Part shown: positions 9,869-19,067 of the stretch, piece by piece
Position numbering within the stretch: position 1 is the stretch's first letter
Layout of the letters: every line of letters begins with the position of its first letter
From: Alphaproteobacteria bacterium
GTDB lineage: Bacteria > Pseudomonadota > Alphaproteobacteria > GCA-2731375
Direction: 5' to 3'
Length of the DNA: 52,536 nucleotides
Assembly (NCBI GenBank): GCA_030746635.1
Contig: JASLMH010000008.1
Coordinates: 1-52,536 of the forward strand
The notes under the pieces: generated by a model
Databases searched by the model: none
The model's input: the letters and a program-made list of their open reading frames with translations, nothing else
Told to the model about the DNA's origin: nothing
Position numbers and translations under genes: made by a program

Positions 9869-10156
9869 CTTACGCTCCTCCCATCGCGACCGGCCGTGAA
9901 GGCCGACGCCCTACGCCACAAATGCCGCCCCCCTTGCGGCTGAGGACGGCGCCTCCCCCAGGCGAATTCGCCGCCGCCAATACCTCGGCAAATAGCACGA
10001 CCTTCGTGAATATTGGATTAACCGGTTCTAATATGCCGCACACCGGCTTCGGGCCATTCCGCGGCTTGGCGCCTCTTCACGCCGCTCGGAAAGTCACTAG
10101 AATGCGATGCGGCGGCGGAGGCGTCGTCGAACGGCTGGCATGATGGATTTCTTGGG

Positions 10157-10801
10157 ATGACTGACAACGACATAGACGCCTGGCTGCATCGGGTCTACGG
10201 CGCCGGTGGTGACGATGAGAAACTGGCCGCCGCCTACGACCGTTGGGCCGGCGACTACGACGCGCATCTGAGTACCCTGGGTCACTGCAACCCGGCCTTC
10301 GTCGGCGCCATGCTGGCGCGATACGTACGCCCCGGCGACGGCGCCGTCCTCGACGCCGGCGCCGGTACCGGCCAACTCTGCGAGATCCTGACCGTCCTGG
10401 GCTTCGACGATGTCATCGGCATCGATCTTTCCGAGGGCATGCTGGCGGTGGCGCGGCAAAAGAACCTGTACCGCGAGTTGCATCGGATGACCCTTGGCCA
10501 GCCCCTGGACTTTGCCACCGACCACTTCGCCGCCGCCGTGTCAGCCGGCGTGCTGACCGTCGGCCACGCCCCGCCGTCGTCGTTCGACGAGCTGATCCGG
10601 GTGGTCCGCCCCGGCGGGCATCTGGCTTTTTCGATCACCGACAAGGCCCATGCCGAGGGCGGCTTCGCGGCCAAGGCGGAGGAATTGACCGCCGCCGGAC
10701 GTTGGCGTCCGGTGGATCGCAGCGGCCGCTATGTCGCCCTGCCCCTGGCCGGCGCCGACACCGCCCTGCCCGGTCGCGCCTATGTCTTCGAGGTGGCCTG
10801 A
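10157..10801 (+). CDS. Class I SAM-dependent methyltransferase
   Basis: Small-molecule or unassigned methyltransferase of 214 residues. It has motif I VLDAGAGTGQLCEIL (about 64-78), motif II IGIDLSEGMLAVARQK and the post-motif III VVRPGGHLAFSI. The N-terminus (AAAYDRWAGDYDAHL) resembles the Williams-Beuren/WBSCR27-type or UbiE-like group. It ends 3 bp before the amidohydrolase gene, implying one transcript. The substrate is not recognisable. The ATG follows a rather weak ribosome binding site. Confidence 0.85.
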   Translation: MTDNDIDAWLHRVYGAGGDDEKLAAAYDRWAGDYDAHLSTLGHCNPAFVGAMLARYVRPGDGAVLDAGAGTGQLCEILTVLGFDDVIGIDLSEGMLAVARQKNLYRELHRMTLGQPLDFATDHFAAAVSAGVLTVGHAPPSSFDELIRVVRPGGHLAFSITDKAHAEGGFAAKAEELTAAGRWRPVDRSGRYVALPLAGADTALPGRAYVFEVA

Positions 10802-10804
10802 ACG

Positions 10805-12448
10805 ATGGACCGCGCCGACCTGATCCTGCAGGGCGGGCGGATCTTCGTCGGCCCCGACTGGGGCTTCGCCGAGGCCCTGGCGATCGCCGACGATCGCATC
10901 ATCGCGGTCGGCGCCGATAGTGATCTGGAGGGCCTGGCCGGCCCCGACAGCCGGGTCGTCGATTTGCAGGGCCGCGCCGCCGTGCCCGGCTTCAACGATG
11001 CCCACCAGCACATGCTGTCCCTGGGCCTGTCGCTGCTGGAAGTCGATCTGCGGGCCGACGAGGTGAGGGCCCTGGATGAATTGCTGCGCCGGATAAGGCA
11101 GCGCGCCGAGACCATCGGCCCCGGGCAATGGGTGGTCGGCGGGCGCTACGACCACTTCCAACTGGATGTCGGCCGCCACCCGACGCGCCAGGAGCTGGAT
11201 GCCGCCGCGCCCGGCAATCCGGTCTTCATCGTGCGCGCCTGCGGCCACGTGGCGGTCGCCAACAGCCTGGCATTGCGGGCCGCCGGCATCGACGAGACCA
11301 CCCCCGATCCGGCCGGCGGGCAGATCATCCGCCGGGACGGCCGGCTGACCGGCGAATTGCGGGAAGGTGCCCGTGACCCGGTGAAGTGGGTGATACCGCC
11401 GCAGCCGCCCGCCGCCCTGGTCGAGGCGCTGGAACAGGCCGGCAAGCTGTATCACCGATACGGCATCACTTCGATCATGGATGCCGGCGTCGGCCTGCGC
11501 CAGAAGATGGATGACCTCGACGCCTTCCGGGATGCCCATCGCCAGGGCCGGCTGCCGGTCCGGTGTTATCTGTCGATCCTGGGCGGATCGGACGGCATCC
11601 AGGACACCGCCGGGACGGCGGGATTGACCACCGGTTCGGGTGACGAATATCTGAAGATCGGGTCGGTCAAGCTGTTCGCCGACGGCAGCGCCGGCGGCCG
11701 CACGGCGGCGATGACGGAACCCTATCTGAACGGCGGCGACGGCGAGGAAAAGGGCCTATTGATCCTGTCCGACGACGAAATGGACCATTGGGTGGCCAGG
11801 TATCACGGCCAGGGCAACCAGGTGTCGATCCACGCCATCGGCGATGCCGCCATCGAGCAATCGCTGAACGCGATCGAGCGGGCCATGGCGGGCGACGACG
11901 GCGCGGGCCACGACCGCCGCCATCGTATCGAACATTGCAGCTTCACCACGCCGGCTCAGATCGAGCGGATGCGCCGGCTTGGCGTGCTGCCGGCGCCGCA
12001 ACCGGTGTTCATCCGGGAATTCGGCGATCTGTATGTCGACGTCCTGGGACACGCCCGGCCGGCGGCCTCGTACCCCATGCGTAGCTGGGTCGAGGCCGGG
12101 CTGTCGCCGGCCAGCGGTTCGGATGCCCCGGTATCCGATTTCGATCCGATGAAGAACCTCCACGCCATGCTGACCCGGGAAACCGATCGCGGCATCGTTC
12201 TGGGCCCCAACCAGACCATCGACCTGGCGGAAGCGGTGACGACCTTGACCCAGAATGGCGCCTACGCCAGCTTCTCGGAGCGGGTGAAGGGCACCCTGGA
12301 GCCCGGCATGCTGGCCGACGTCGCGGTCCTCGACAGCGACATCTTCGACACGCCGGTGGAACATCTGCCGGCCTGCCAATGCGACATGACCATCCTGGCC
12401 GGCGCCGTGGTCTACGACCGCCTTGGCCTGGCCGGAGCGGCTGACTGA
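10805..12448 (+). CDS. YtcJ-like metal-dependent amidohydrolase
   Basis: Amidohydrolase-superfamily hydrolase, 547 residues, the usual length of the YtcJ/LAF3 group. Metal-ligand motifs occur in order: HxH in FNDAHQHML (His67, His69), a later VSIHAIGDAAIEQ, RIEHCSF and the terminal Asp in SGSDAPVSDFDP. The C-terminal TLEPGMLADVAVLDSDIF is the family's small beta-domain. Related enzymes hydrolyse cyclic or N-acyl amides, but the substrate cannot be inferred. Its 3-bp spacing from the methyltransferase suggests co-expression. It is convergent with the peptide transporter operon across a 39-bp gap. Confidence 0.88.
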   Translation: MDRADLILQGGRIFVGPDWGFAEALAIADDRIIAVGADSDLEGLAGPDSRVVDLQGRAAVPGFNDAHQHMLSLGLSLLEVDLRADEVRALDELLRRIRQRAETIGPGQWVVGGRYDHFQLDVGRHPTRQELDAAAPGNPVFIVRACGHVAVANSLALRAAGIDETTPDPAGGQIIRRDGRLTGELREGARDPVKWVIPPQPPAALVEALEQAGKLYHRYGITSIMDAGVGLRQKMDDLDAFRDAHRQGRLPVRCYLSILGGSDGIQDTAGTAGLTTGSGDEYLKIGSVKLFADGSAGGRTAAMTEPYLNGGDGEEKGLLILSDDEMDHWVARYHGQGNQVSIHAIGDAAIEQSLNAIERAMAGDDGAGHDRRHRIEHCSFTTPAQIERMRRLGVLPAPQPVFIREFGDLYVDVLGHARPAASYPMRSWVEAGLSPASGSDAPVSDFDPMKNLHAMLTRETDRGIVLGPNQTIDLAEAVTTLTQNGAYASFSERVKGTLEPGMLADVAVLDSDIFDTPVEHLPACQCDMTILAGAVVYDRLGLAGAAD

Positions 12449-12487
12449 ACCTCGCGGTCGTCGCGTCCGCTGTTTTGTGATTGAGCC

Positions 12488-13384
12488 TCAGCGATCCCGA
12501 AGTTTCGGGTCCAGCACGTCGCGCATGGCATCGCCAAACAAGTTGAAGCCGAACACCGCCAGGGAGATCGCCACGCCCGGGAAGATCACCGCCCAGGGCG
12601 CGCTTTCGGCATATTCTTCCGCACCGCTTTTCAGCATCAGGCCCCAGGCCGGTGTCGGTTCCTGCACGCCAAGGCCGAGATAGCTGAGCGAGGCTTCCGC
12701 CAGGATGGCCTGACCCAGGAAGGTGGTCAGCATGATCAGATAGGGCGCCATGATATTGGGCGATATATGGCGCAGGACAATGCGGGCATGGCCGAAACCC
12801 ATGGCCCGGGCCGCATCCACATAAGGGATCTCGCGGATCGCCAGGGCGGATGAGCGCACGACCCGGGCACAGTTCGGGATCAGCGGAATGGTAATGGCGA
12901 CGATCACCGGGCCGACGCCGCGGCCCAGAATAATCACGATCGCCAGGGCCAGGATGATGCTGGGAAAGGCGATCAGGACGTCGATGACCCGCTGCACGGT
13001 AATATCCACCCAGCCACCGAAGTAGGCGGAGGTGACACCGACCAACAGGCCCAAGGTGGAGCCACAAATAGCGGCGGTGAAGCCGACCAGCATGGCGGTG
13101 CGGGCACCATGGACGATACGGGAATAAATATCGCGGCCGAATTCGTCGGTGCCAAAAATATGGTCCAAACTGGGCGCCTGCAACATGGCGGCGAAATCAT
13201 TGACTTCCGGGTTATACATGGCGATCTGGTCGGCGAACACGGCGGCCGAAATCATCACTATGACCACCAGTCCGCCAGCCGCGCCCAGAGGCTGGCGGCG
13301 GATCAATTCTCGCGCGACGCTACCCCAGCTGCGCTCCGGGACCAGTTCGTCCTGAATTGCAATGGATGCTTCATTGACTGCCAT
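12488..13384 (-). CDS. Peptide/opine-type ABC transporter permease (DppC/OppC family)
   Basis: Second inner-membrane permease of a family-5 (peptide/opine/nickel) ABC importer, 298 residues. It has an N-terminal cytoplasmic tail, the DppC-type segment FGTDEFGRDIYSRIVHGART, six predicted membrane helices and the ATPase-contact EAA loop around IREIPYVDAARAMGFGHARI. Last gene of the five-gene unit OppD-OppF-binding protein-DppB-DppC read on the minus strand; it starts 23 bp after the other permease. Third-position GC is visibly lower here than in uvrD or pepN. Confidence 0.92.
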   Translation of the reverse strand: MAVNEASIAIQDELVPERSWGSVARELIRRQPLGAAGGLVVIVMISAAVFADQIAMYNPEVNDFAAMLQAPSLDHIFGTDEFGRDIYSRIVHGARTAMLVGFTAAICGSTLGLLVGVTSAYFGGWVDITVQRVIDVLIAFPSIILALAIVIILGRGVGPVIVAITIPLIPNCARVVRSSALAIREIPYVDAARAMGFGHARIVLRHISPNIMAPYLIMLTTFLGQAILAEASLSYLGLGVQEPTPAWGLMLKSGAEEYAESAPWAVIFPGVAISLAVFGFNLFGDAMRDVLDPKLRDR

Positions 13385-13407
13385 CGTCCGACCCCGATTT
13401 GCCAGAA

Positions 13408-14379
13408 CTAACTGTAGTGAATACGCGGATCGACCCAGGCATAGATCAGATCCACCAGCAGATTGACGACAACGAAGACCGCCACGACCATCATCACCAG
13501 CGCCTGGGTCAAGGTGAAATCATGGTCCAACACAGCGTCGACGAATAACTTGCCCAGACCGTTGAGATTGAAAACCTGCTCGGTCACCACCAGACCGCCG
13601 ATCAGGAACGCGAACTCGATGCCGACAAGGGTAATCACCGGCAACAATGCATTCTTCAAGGCATGCTGATTGATAATCACCTTTTCGAACAGGCCCTTGG
13701 CCCGGGCCGTGCGGACATAGTCCTCGCGCAAGACTTCCAACATGGCCGAGCGGGTCATGCGCACCACCACCGCCGCATAGCGATAGCCCACCGCCACCGC
13801 CGGCCAAATGGTTTGGGACAGGTTGGCCAAGGGATCTTCCCATATGGGGGTGTATTCAATGGGCATCATCCACGGTTCGCCGAACAGGTGCTGGCTGGCG
13901 ATCAAAAGGCCCAAAATAATCATGATGCCGAGCCAGAACGACGGCGTGGCAATACCGGCGATGGAAAACACCCGGATGCAATAATCCATCCAGGTATTCT
14001 GCTTGATGGCGGAAATCACCCCGAACGGCAAGGCGATGATCACCGCCGTCAAGGTCGCCATGATGGCGATCTGTAACGTCAGTTGAAAACGGATGGCAAT
14101 CTCTTCCGTAACCGGCCGCCCGGTCCACATGGAATCGCCAAATTCCAAAGTCGCAATGCCAACCGCGAAATCATAGAATTGCTTGGCCATCGATTGATTA
14201 AGGCCCAGGCTGTCGCGGCAGATTTCAATCTGTTCCTTGTCCACCATCAGCCCGGTGCCACCCAAGCGGATTTCGCAGACGTCGCCCGGTATCATGCGCA
14301 TCAGCATGAAGACCAGAAGGCCGGCCCCGATCAGCGTCGGGATCATCAGTAAAATGCGCTTTATGGCGTATTTATACAT
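13408..14379 (-). CDS. Peptide/opine-type ABC transporter permease (DppB/OppB family)
   Basis: First permease of the family-5 ABC importer, 323 residues. It begins MYKYAIKRILLMIPTLIGAG, the usual first helix, followed by the periplasmic loop, five further helices and an EAA-type loop in EVLREDYVRTARAKGLFEKV. The C-terminal LVDLIYAWVDPRIHYS is characteristic. It follows the binding-protein gene after 114 bp that contain a strong hairpin. A role in uptake of peptides or similar solutes is inferred from family only. Confidence 0.92.
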   Translation of the reverse strand: MYKYAIKRILLMIPTLIGAGLLVFMLMRMIPGDVCEIRLGGTGLMVDKEQIEICRDSLGLNQSMAKQFYDFAVGIATLEFGDSMWTGRPVTEEIAIRFQLTLQIAIMATLTAVIIALPFGVISAIKQNTWMDYCIRVFSIAGIATPSFWLGIMIILGLLIASQHLFGEPWMMPIEYTPIWEDPLANLSQTIWPAVAVGYRYAAVVVRMTRSAMLEVLREDYVRTARAKGLFEKVIINQHALKNALLPVITLVGIEFAFLIGGLVVTEQVFNLNGLGKLFVDAVLDHDFTLTQALVMMVVAVFVVVNLLVDLIYAWVDPRIHYS

Positions 14380-14450
14380 GGCCCACCCAGGTTCGTTTCA
14401 CCGGGCATCAACTGATTCCGAAAACAAAACAAGAAATACACCGCTGCCCT

Positions 14451-14482
14451 ACATGGCGGTCGCATTTACGCGACCGCCATGT
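14451..14482 (-). terminator. Intercistronic hairpin after the binding-protein gene
   Basis: A 13-bp perfect stem (ACATGGCGGTCGC with its complement) closing a 6-base loop, 12 bp downstream of the binding-protein stop codon on the minus strand and about 70 bp before the DppB start. No U-run follows directly; a T-rich stretch comes about 20 bp later. The position, between a highly expressed binding protein and its permeases, suits a partial terminator or an mRNA 3'-end stabiliser that lowers permease expression. Confidence 0.6.
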
Positions 14483-14493
14483 CGGCAACAGGT

Positions 14494-16092
14494 TTACTTG
14501 TCCAACCAGACCTGATCCAGATGTTGGTTCAGATAGTGGCTGGGAGCGATCTTCCAGCCCTTCACGTATGAGCGGTGGGGATTGATCTTGTACCACCACA
14601 GGGTCGGAATGATATGCGCTTCCTCACCATACAAGCGTTGCTCGAACTGACGCATTATCCTGCGCTGTTCCGCCTCATCGCCGGATCGAGACATCTTCTC
14701 ATGCATGCTTTCCATCGGCTCGTCGGTGTACTGGGCATAGTTGTTGGAGGCACTGCCCAGATATTTCGAGACGTCGACGATCGGGTTCACGATCGACTGG
14801 CAGTTGGCGTCGATCGCCACCTGGTAGTCCTTCTTTTTCCGCAAGGAATCCACCCAGGGGCCGGTCGGTACGGCATTCTGCGTCACCTTCACGCCGATCT
14901 TCCGCCATTGGTCGATCAGCCAGACACCGAGAATACGGTACGGTTGGTCGACCGCGCGGTTCAACAGGGTGAAAGTCAGATTGGACTGACCGGCTTCCTT
15001 CAACAGGCGTTTGGCTTCCGCCCGGCTCTTGTCGATATCGGTCCAGAAACCCGGAATCTTGGTCAGCTCATCCTTGGTCGCGGCCAAGGGATGACTTGGG
15101 AAGACCACGCCGCCAACGGTCTTGACGATGGCGATCTTCGACAGTGCCTTGGAGCCGGTCCAACGATCGACGGCTAGGGACAGAGCCCGGCGCACCCGCT
15201 TGTCATCGAACGGTTTGGCTTTGTGGTTTGGGGTTACCAGCAGGGAGCAATTCCAATCACCTTCCTGCACGGTGATCTTGTCGCCCAGAGCCGAGATCAG
15301 ATCATCGCGGGCCTTCGGCGGAAAGCCACGGAATTCGATGGCCGCCCGGTCACCCCGAATGGCTTGCAGACGGACCGCCATTTTCGGGGCGGATATTGCC
15401 TTGTAACCATCCAGATAGGGTTTGCCCTTGTGGTGATAACCGTCGAAGCGCTTACCCTCGACAAAGGCGCCCGGCTGATGCTGCACGAAAACAAAGGCGC
15501 CGGTGCCGTTGACGTTTTTTTGATGCCAGGTATAGCCGTGGGTATCCAGGTCCTTCTTGGAATAGATGAAATTGAACGGCATCGCCACCGAGGGGATAAA
15601 GGTTGGCGAAGGATATTTCAGTTTCATCACCAGGGTGTATTTGTCCGGCGTGGTGATGCTATCGACCATGGAAAAGAACTTTTTCCTTAGGCTCAGGATC
15701 CCTTTTGGCGGGAATACGAGCTTGTCATAGGTCGCCTTCACATCGGCCGCGGTCAGCGGCTCACCATCATGAAACTTGATATCCTGACGGATCACGAAAG
15801 TATGGGTCTTGCCGTCATCGGAGCTGGAAAACGACGAGCAGACATCGCAGACGAAGTCCGTGGTCGAGCTCGGATTGGCCGGGTTGACGCGGATCAGGGT
15901 GCTGTAAAACGGCCGGATCGGATGGATCATCCCGAAGGTGCCTTCCATGTGGCCGTCCATGGAGGGTATTTTGGAGCCCACCACGAAATTCAAAATGCCG
16001 CCGCGTTTTGGCGACTCCGCCGTCGCGACGCCGGCCGTCAACAACAGCGCTGCTGTTGTTCCAGCCAATATTTTCAGTGTCTTAAGTTTCAT
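14494..16092 (-). CDS. Peptide/opine-type ABC transporter periplasmic substrate-binding protein
   Basis: Exported family-5 solute-binding protein, 532 residues. I place the start at the ATG at 16092, preceded by GGGAGG at 7-9 bp; the open frame continues ten codons upstream. A signal peptide (MKLKTLKILAGTTAALLLTA, cleavage near VATA-ES) precedes the typical GGILNF strand. DIKFHDGEPLTAADVKATYD and RVRRALSLAVDR are family signatures. Ligand specificity is not recognisable. A CDVC motif near residue 75 is unusual and might form a disulfide or bind metal. Third gene of the five-gene transporter unit, 144 bp after the second ATPase gene. Confidence 0.92.
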   Translation of the reverse strand: MKLKTLKILAGTTAALLLTAGVATAESPKRGGILNFVVGSKIPSMDGHMEGTFGMIHPIRPFYSTLIRVNPANPSSTTDFVCDVCSSFSSSDDGKTHTFVIRQDIKFHDGEPLTAADVKATYDKLVFPPKGILSLRKKFFSMVDSITTPDKYTLVMKLKYPSPTFIPSVAMPFNFIYSKKDLDTHGYTWHQKNVNGTGAFVFVQHQPGAFVEGKRFDGYHHKGKPYLDGYKAISAPKMAVRLQAIRGDRAAIEFRGFPPKARDDLISALGDKITVQEGDWNCSLLVTPNHKAKPFDDKRVRRALSLAVDRWTGSKALSKIAIVKTVGGVVFPSHPLAATKDELTKIPGFWTDIDKSRAEAKRLLKEAGQSNLTFTLLNRAVDQPYRILGVWLIDQWRKIGVKVTQNAVPTGPWVDSLRKKKDYQVAIDANCQSIVNPIVDVSKYLGSASNNYAQYTDEPMESMHEKMSRSGDEAEQRRIMRQFEQRLYGEEAHIIPTLWWYKINPHRSYVKGWKIAPSHYLNQHLDQVWLDK

Positions 16093-16236
16093 TTCAAGGC
16101 CTCCCTTACGTCTGTTTTCCAAGACTATTATTGCCGTCGTCGACTACCTCTCCGGCAACGACTAGCGAATTCTAACACGCCTCCAAATCTTCAAAAACCG
16201 CAATTTTCTCCCAGCTTTGCCGCCTCACGATCTTGC

Positions 16237-17265
16237 CTATTTTCCCAGCACCACGGGACAGGCCACCATGTGGCCGGGGCTGAATTCCTGAAGCTCGGGA
16301 ACTTCGCGCCTGCAGGTTTCGATGGCCTGCGGGCAGCGCGGGTGAAAAACACAGCCCGATGGCGGGTTCATCGGCGACGGCACCTCGCCCTCCAAGATCT
16401 GATGCGAGCGTGCCTCTTCAACCGTGGGGTCCGGCACCGGCACGGCGCTCAGCAGGGCCTGGGTATAGGGATGGCGCGGGTTGTCGAACAATTCATCGCA
16501 ATCGGCCAGCTCGGCGATCTTGCCCAGATACATCACCGCCACCCGATGGCAGATGTGGCGCACGACGGAAAGATCATGGGCGATGAACAGATAACTGAAA
16601 TTGAACTGTTCCCGCAGATCCTCCAACAGGTTGATGACCTGGGCCTGAATTGAAACATCCAGGGCCGAAACCGCCTCGTCGCAAACGATGAATTTCGGGT
16701 TGACCGACAAGGCGCGGGCAATGCCCACGCGCTGCCGCTGGCCGCCGCTCATTTCGTGGGGATAGCGGTCGGCGAAACGCGGATTGAGGCCGCAAATACG
16801 TAGCAATTCGGCGACCCGCTCACGGCGTTTCGTGGGGTCCTTGATGATGCCATGGACCCGCAGCGGTTCGGAAATAATGCTGCCGATTTTCTGGCGTGGA
16901 TTGAGCGAGGAAAAGGGATCCTGGAAAATCACCTGCACATCCTGGCGCAGCTTGCTGATTTCGCTCGCCTTCATGCCGGCGATGTCGGTACCGGCAAAAA
17001 CCACCTTGCCGGCGCCGGGGTTTTCCAGCCGCAGGATGCAACGGCCGACGGTGGTCTTGCCACAACCGGATTCACCAACCAAGCCCAAGGTCTCGCCCGG
17101 GGCGATGGTGAAGCTGACACCATCGACCGCTTTTACATGCCCCACGGTGCGCCGCATGAATAGTCCTTCGGTGACGGGGAAGTGCATTTTCAGGCCTTCC
17201 ACCCGCAACAACGGCTCCGCGTCGGCAAGGGAATTTTCGTCCCCTATGGTTTCCGCCACACTCAT
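16237..17265 (-). CDS. Peptide ABC transporter ATP-binding protein (OppF/DppF family)
   Basis: Cytoplasmic ATPase of the importer, 342 residues. Walker [18 protein letters not shown] (about 63-79), Q-loop [14 protein letters not shown], signature [14 protein letters not shown], Walker [15 protein letters not shown] and the H-loop region [13 protein letters not shown]. The C-terminal oligopeptide-transporter tail has the cysteine-rich segment [16 protein letters not shown] seen in OppF/DppF. The ATG overlaps the stop of the preceding ATPase gene by 4 bases (ATGA). Confidence 0.93.
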   Translation of the reverse strand: MSVAETIGDENSLADAEPLLRVEGLKMHFPVTEGLFMRRTVGHVKAVDGVSFTIAPGETLGLVGESGCGKTTVGRCILRLENPGAGKVVFAGTDIAGMKASEISKLRQDVQVIFQDPFSSLNPRQKIGSIISEPLRVHGIIKDPTKRRERVAELLRICGLNPRFADRYPHEMSGGQRQRVGIARALSVNPKFIVCDEAVSALDVSIQAQVINLLEDLREQFNFSYLFIAHDLSVVRHICHRVAVMYLGKIAELADCDELFDNPRHPYTQALLSAVPVPDPTVEEARSHQILEGEVPSPMNPPSGCVFHPRCPQAIETCRREVPELQEFSPGHMVACPVVLGK

Positions 17266-18260
17266 GCGGCCGTGCCCTTTTTTTGATCCAGGTCTTCATG
17301 CTGCCAGCAGGCACTCATGTGATCGCCCGCAACCGATTCCAATTCCGGTATTTCATAAGCGCAACGATCCGTGGCAAACCGGCAGCGCGGGCGAAAGGCG
17401 CAGCCCTCGTCAAGCCGTGTCAGATCCGGCGGTTGGCCTTCGATCGGGATAAGTATGGTCCCCCGCGGTTGATCCAGCCTCGGCACCGAGGCCAAAAGCC
17501 CCAGGGTATAGGGGTGGCGGGGGTGGTGATATATTTCCTTGGCCGTCCCCATCTCCACGATCTTGCCGGCATACATGACATTGACCCGTTTGGCATAGCG
17601 GGCCACGACACCCAAATTATGAGTGATAATGAGCTGCGCCACGCCGAGCCGCTCGGAAAGGTCCTTCATCAATTCGAGGATTTGCGCCTGGATGGTGACG
17701 TCCAGCGCCGTGGTCGGTTCATCGGCGATGATCAGCTTCGGCTCGCAACAGAGCGCCATGGCGATCATCGCCCGCTGGCGCATGCCGCCGCTCAAATGGT
17801 GTGGGTACTGGGTAAGGCGGCGGGCGGGGTCGGAGATTCCGACCTGACGCAACAGGTCCAGGGCCCGGTCCTTCGCCTGGGACTCACTCATGTCCGTATG
17901 GCGCAACAGGGTTTCGGTCAATTGCCGGCCAATGGACAACACCGGATTAAGCGAGGTCATCGGCTCCTGAAACACCATGGCGATATCGCGACCGCGCACG
18001 TCACGGATTTCCGCGTTGCTCAGTTTCAGGAGATCGCGACCTTCGAACAGCACCTGACCCTTGGCGATGCGTCCGGGCGGTTCCGGGATAAGGCGCAGGA
18101 TCGACATGGCGCCGACGGATTTGCCACAGCCGGATTCGCCGACGATGGCCACGACCTCACCGACCCCAACCGAATAGGATATGCCGCCGACGGCGCGCAC
18201 CACGCCGTCGCTGGTATCGAATTCCGTCGTCAGATCGGTAATTTCAAGCAGACTGTCCAG
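17262..18260 (-). CDS. Peptide ABC transporter ATP-binding protein (OppD/DppD family)
   Basis: Second ATPase of the importer and first gene of its operon. Walker [19 protein letters not shown]-loop [14 protein letters not shown], signature [14 protein letters not shown], Walker [15 protein letters not shown] and the C-terminal cysteine set [15 protein letters not shown], which in some DppD proteins holds a 4Fe-4S cluster. The frame is open up to an ATG at 18440. However, the 60 extra codons have no family similarity and contain the best candidate promoter. I therefore prefer a CTG at 18260, giving a [14 protein letters not shown] start and 332 residues, the family norm; a TTG at 18326 is an alternative. 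Confidence 0.85.
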   Translation of the reverse strand: MDSLLEITDLTTEFDTSDGVVRAVGGISYSVGVGEVVAIVGESGCGKSVGAMSILRLIPEPPGRIAKGQVLFEGRDLLKLSNAEIRDVRGRDIAMVFQEPMTSLNPVLSIGRQLTETLLRHTDMSESQAKDRALDLLRQVGISDPARRLTQYPHHLSGGMRQRAMIAMALCCEPKLIIADEPTTALDVTIQAQILELMKDLSERLGVAQLIITHNLGVVARYAKRVNVMYAGKIVEMGTAKEIYHHPRHPYTLGLLASVPRLDQPRGTILIPIEGQPPDLTRLDEGCAFRPRCRFATDRCAYEIPELESVAGDHMSACWQHEDLDQKKGTAA

Positions 18261-18356
18261 CGACCAACCCCCCGAAGCCTCCCAAAACTTAGGGTTCGTT
18301 ACCCTATTCTTCGACGCAAAGCCCAAAGATCGACTTCGTTGTCGCCCTGTTTTTTC

Positions 18357-18385
18357 ACTTAAGAGCCTTCTCGTTCTAGTGTCAA
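18357..18385 (-). promoter_or_regulatory. Candidate sigma70 promoter of the peptide transporter operon
   Basis: On the minus strand a perfect -35 TTGACA (18385-18380) is followed after exactly 17 bp by TTAAGT (18362-18357), a weak -10. It lies about 100 bp upstream of the preferred OppD start. The divergent gap 18261-18629 holds this and presumably the plus-strand promoter of the exported-protein cluster, which I could not pinpoint; I see no further gene there. Confidence 0.4.
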
Positions 18386-18629
18386 GAATATCATCTTGGC
18401 GGCCAGGTTTGCCGCTCTCCAAAGGCTTTTTTGCCGCCAACCGCGGCGGCTCTGCCCTCTACGAACCGTTCAGTCTGGGGAAAGCGAACGCCGACGCTCC
18501 GGCTCTCCCGGCACGCGCCGCCCGCCTCACGACCGCTCACGGAACCTGACGGGAAGTTGATGCCCGTCCCGACCGCCCCGATGCTATGGCTTGGCCTGGG
18601 AGCAAAGGGGAAGCGACAAGGGGAGTGCC

Positions 18630-19058
18630 ATGTTGCGGGTTGTGATGGCGGTTCTGGCCCTGGCCTGGACGGCGGCATTTGCACAGGCGGCGCTGGCCGA
18701 GACGCCGAAACGGGTCACCGTCAGCGGCGAGATCGTCGATACCTGGTGCTACATCTCGGAAATCATGTACGGCGAGGGCACCGCCCACCATCAATGCGCC
18801 GTCTGGTGCGCGGTCGGCGGTATCCCGGTATCGATCAAGGACGCCAACGGCGACGTCTTCATCATTCTGCGGATCGAGGACCGGGATCCGGTCGACAACC
18901 CACGCGTGGTGAAGATCCAAAGCCATCAGGTCACCGCCCATGGCGACCTCTATGAACGCGACGGCGTGCGCTACCTGGTGGTCACCCAGGTGGCCGACGA
19001 CAAGGGCGTGGTCAACCTGACCCACGAGGAATACGGCATCCAGCCGTTCGGTGAATAG
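18630..19058 (+). CDS. Exported CxxxC protein of unknown function, first of the SCO1 cluster
   Basis: I do not recognise the family. The ATG at 18630 follows GGGGAG at 4-7 bp; the frame is open 13 codons further upstream. The 142-residue product has a signal peptide with cleavage near Ala23 (QAALA-ET). A compact domain of about 110 residues begins VTVSGEIVDTWC and includes His53-His54, Cys40 and a CxxxC pair (Cys56, Cys60, CAVWC). The spacing resembles a metal or redox site, and similar CxxxC pairs bind copper in SCO1, encoded two genes downstream. By eye it shares its layout (VDxxCxxS, then CxxxC, then GxG/DG strands and a DGLY/GDLY turn) with the next gene, so the two may be paralogues. Periplasmic location is predicted. 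Confidence 0.8.
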   Translation: MLRVVMAVLALAWTAAFAQAALAETPKRVTVSGEIVDTWCYISEIMYGEGTAHHQCAVWCAVGGIPVSIKDANGDVFIILRIEDRDPVDNPRVVKIQSHQVTAHGDLYERDGVRYLVVTQVADDKGVVNLTHEEYGIQPFGE

Positions 19059-19067
19059 GAGGCGGCG

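Noticed and set aside
10020..10027. AACCGGTT palindrome upstream of the chemoreceptor as an operator
   Set aside because: Only 8 bp with no extended symmetry or second copy; expected by chance at this length.
9922..10143. 73-codon plus-strand frame in the gap between the chemoreceptor and the methyltransferase
   Set aside because: No ribosome binding site, no recognisable domain and unusual composition; not supported as a gene.
12488..18260. Peptide transporter operon as a genomic island
   Set aside because: GC at third positions is lower than in its neighbours, but there is no integrase, tRNA or flanking repeat; the composition hint alone is not enough.
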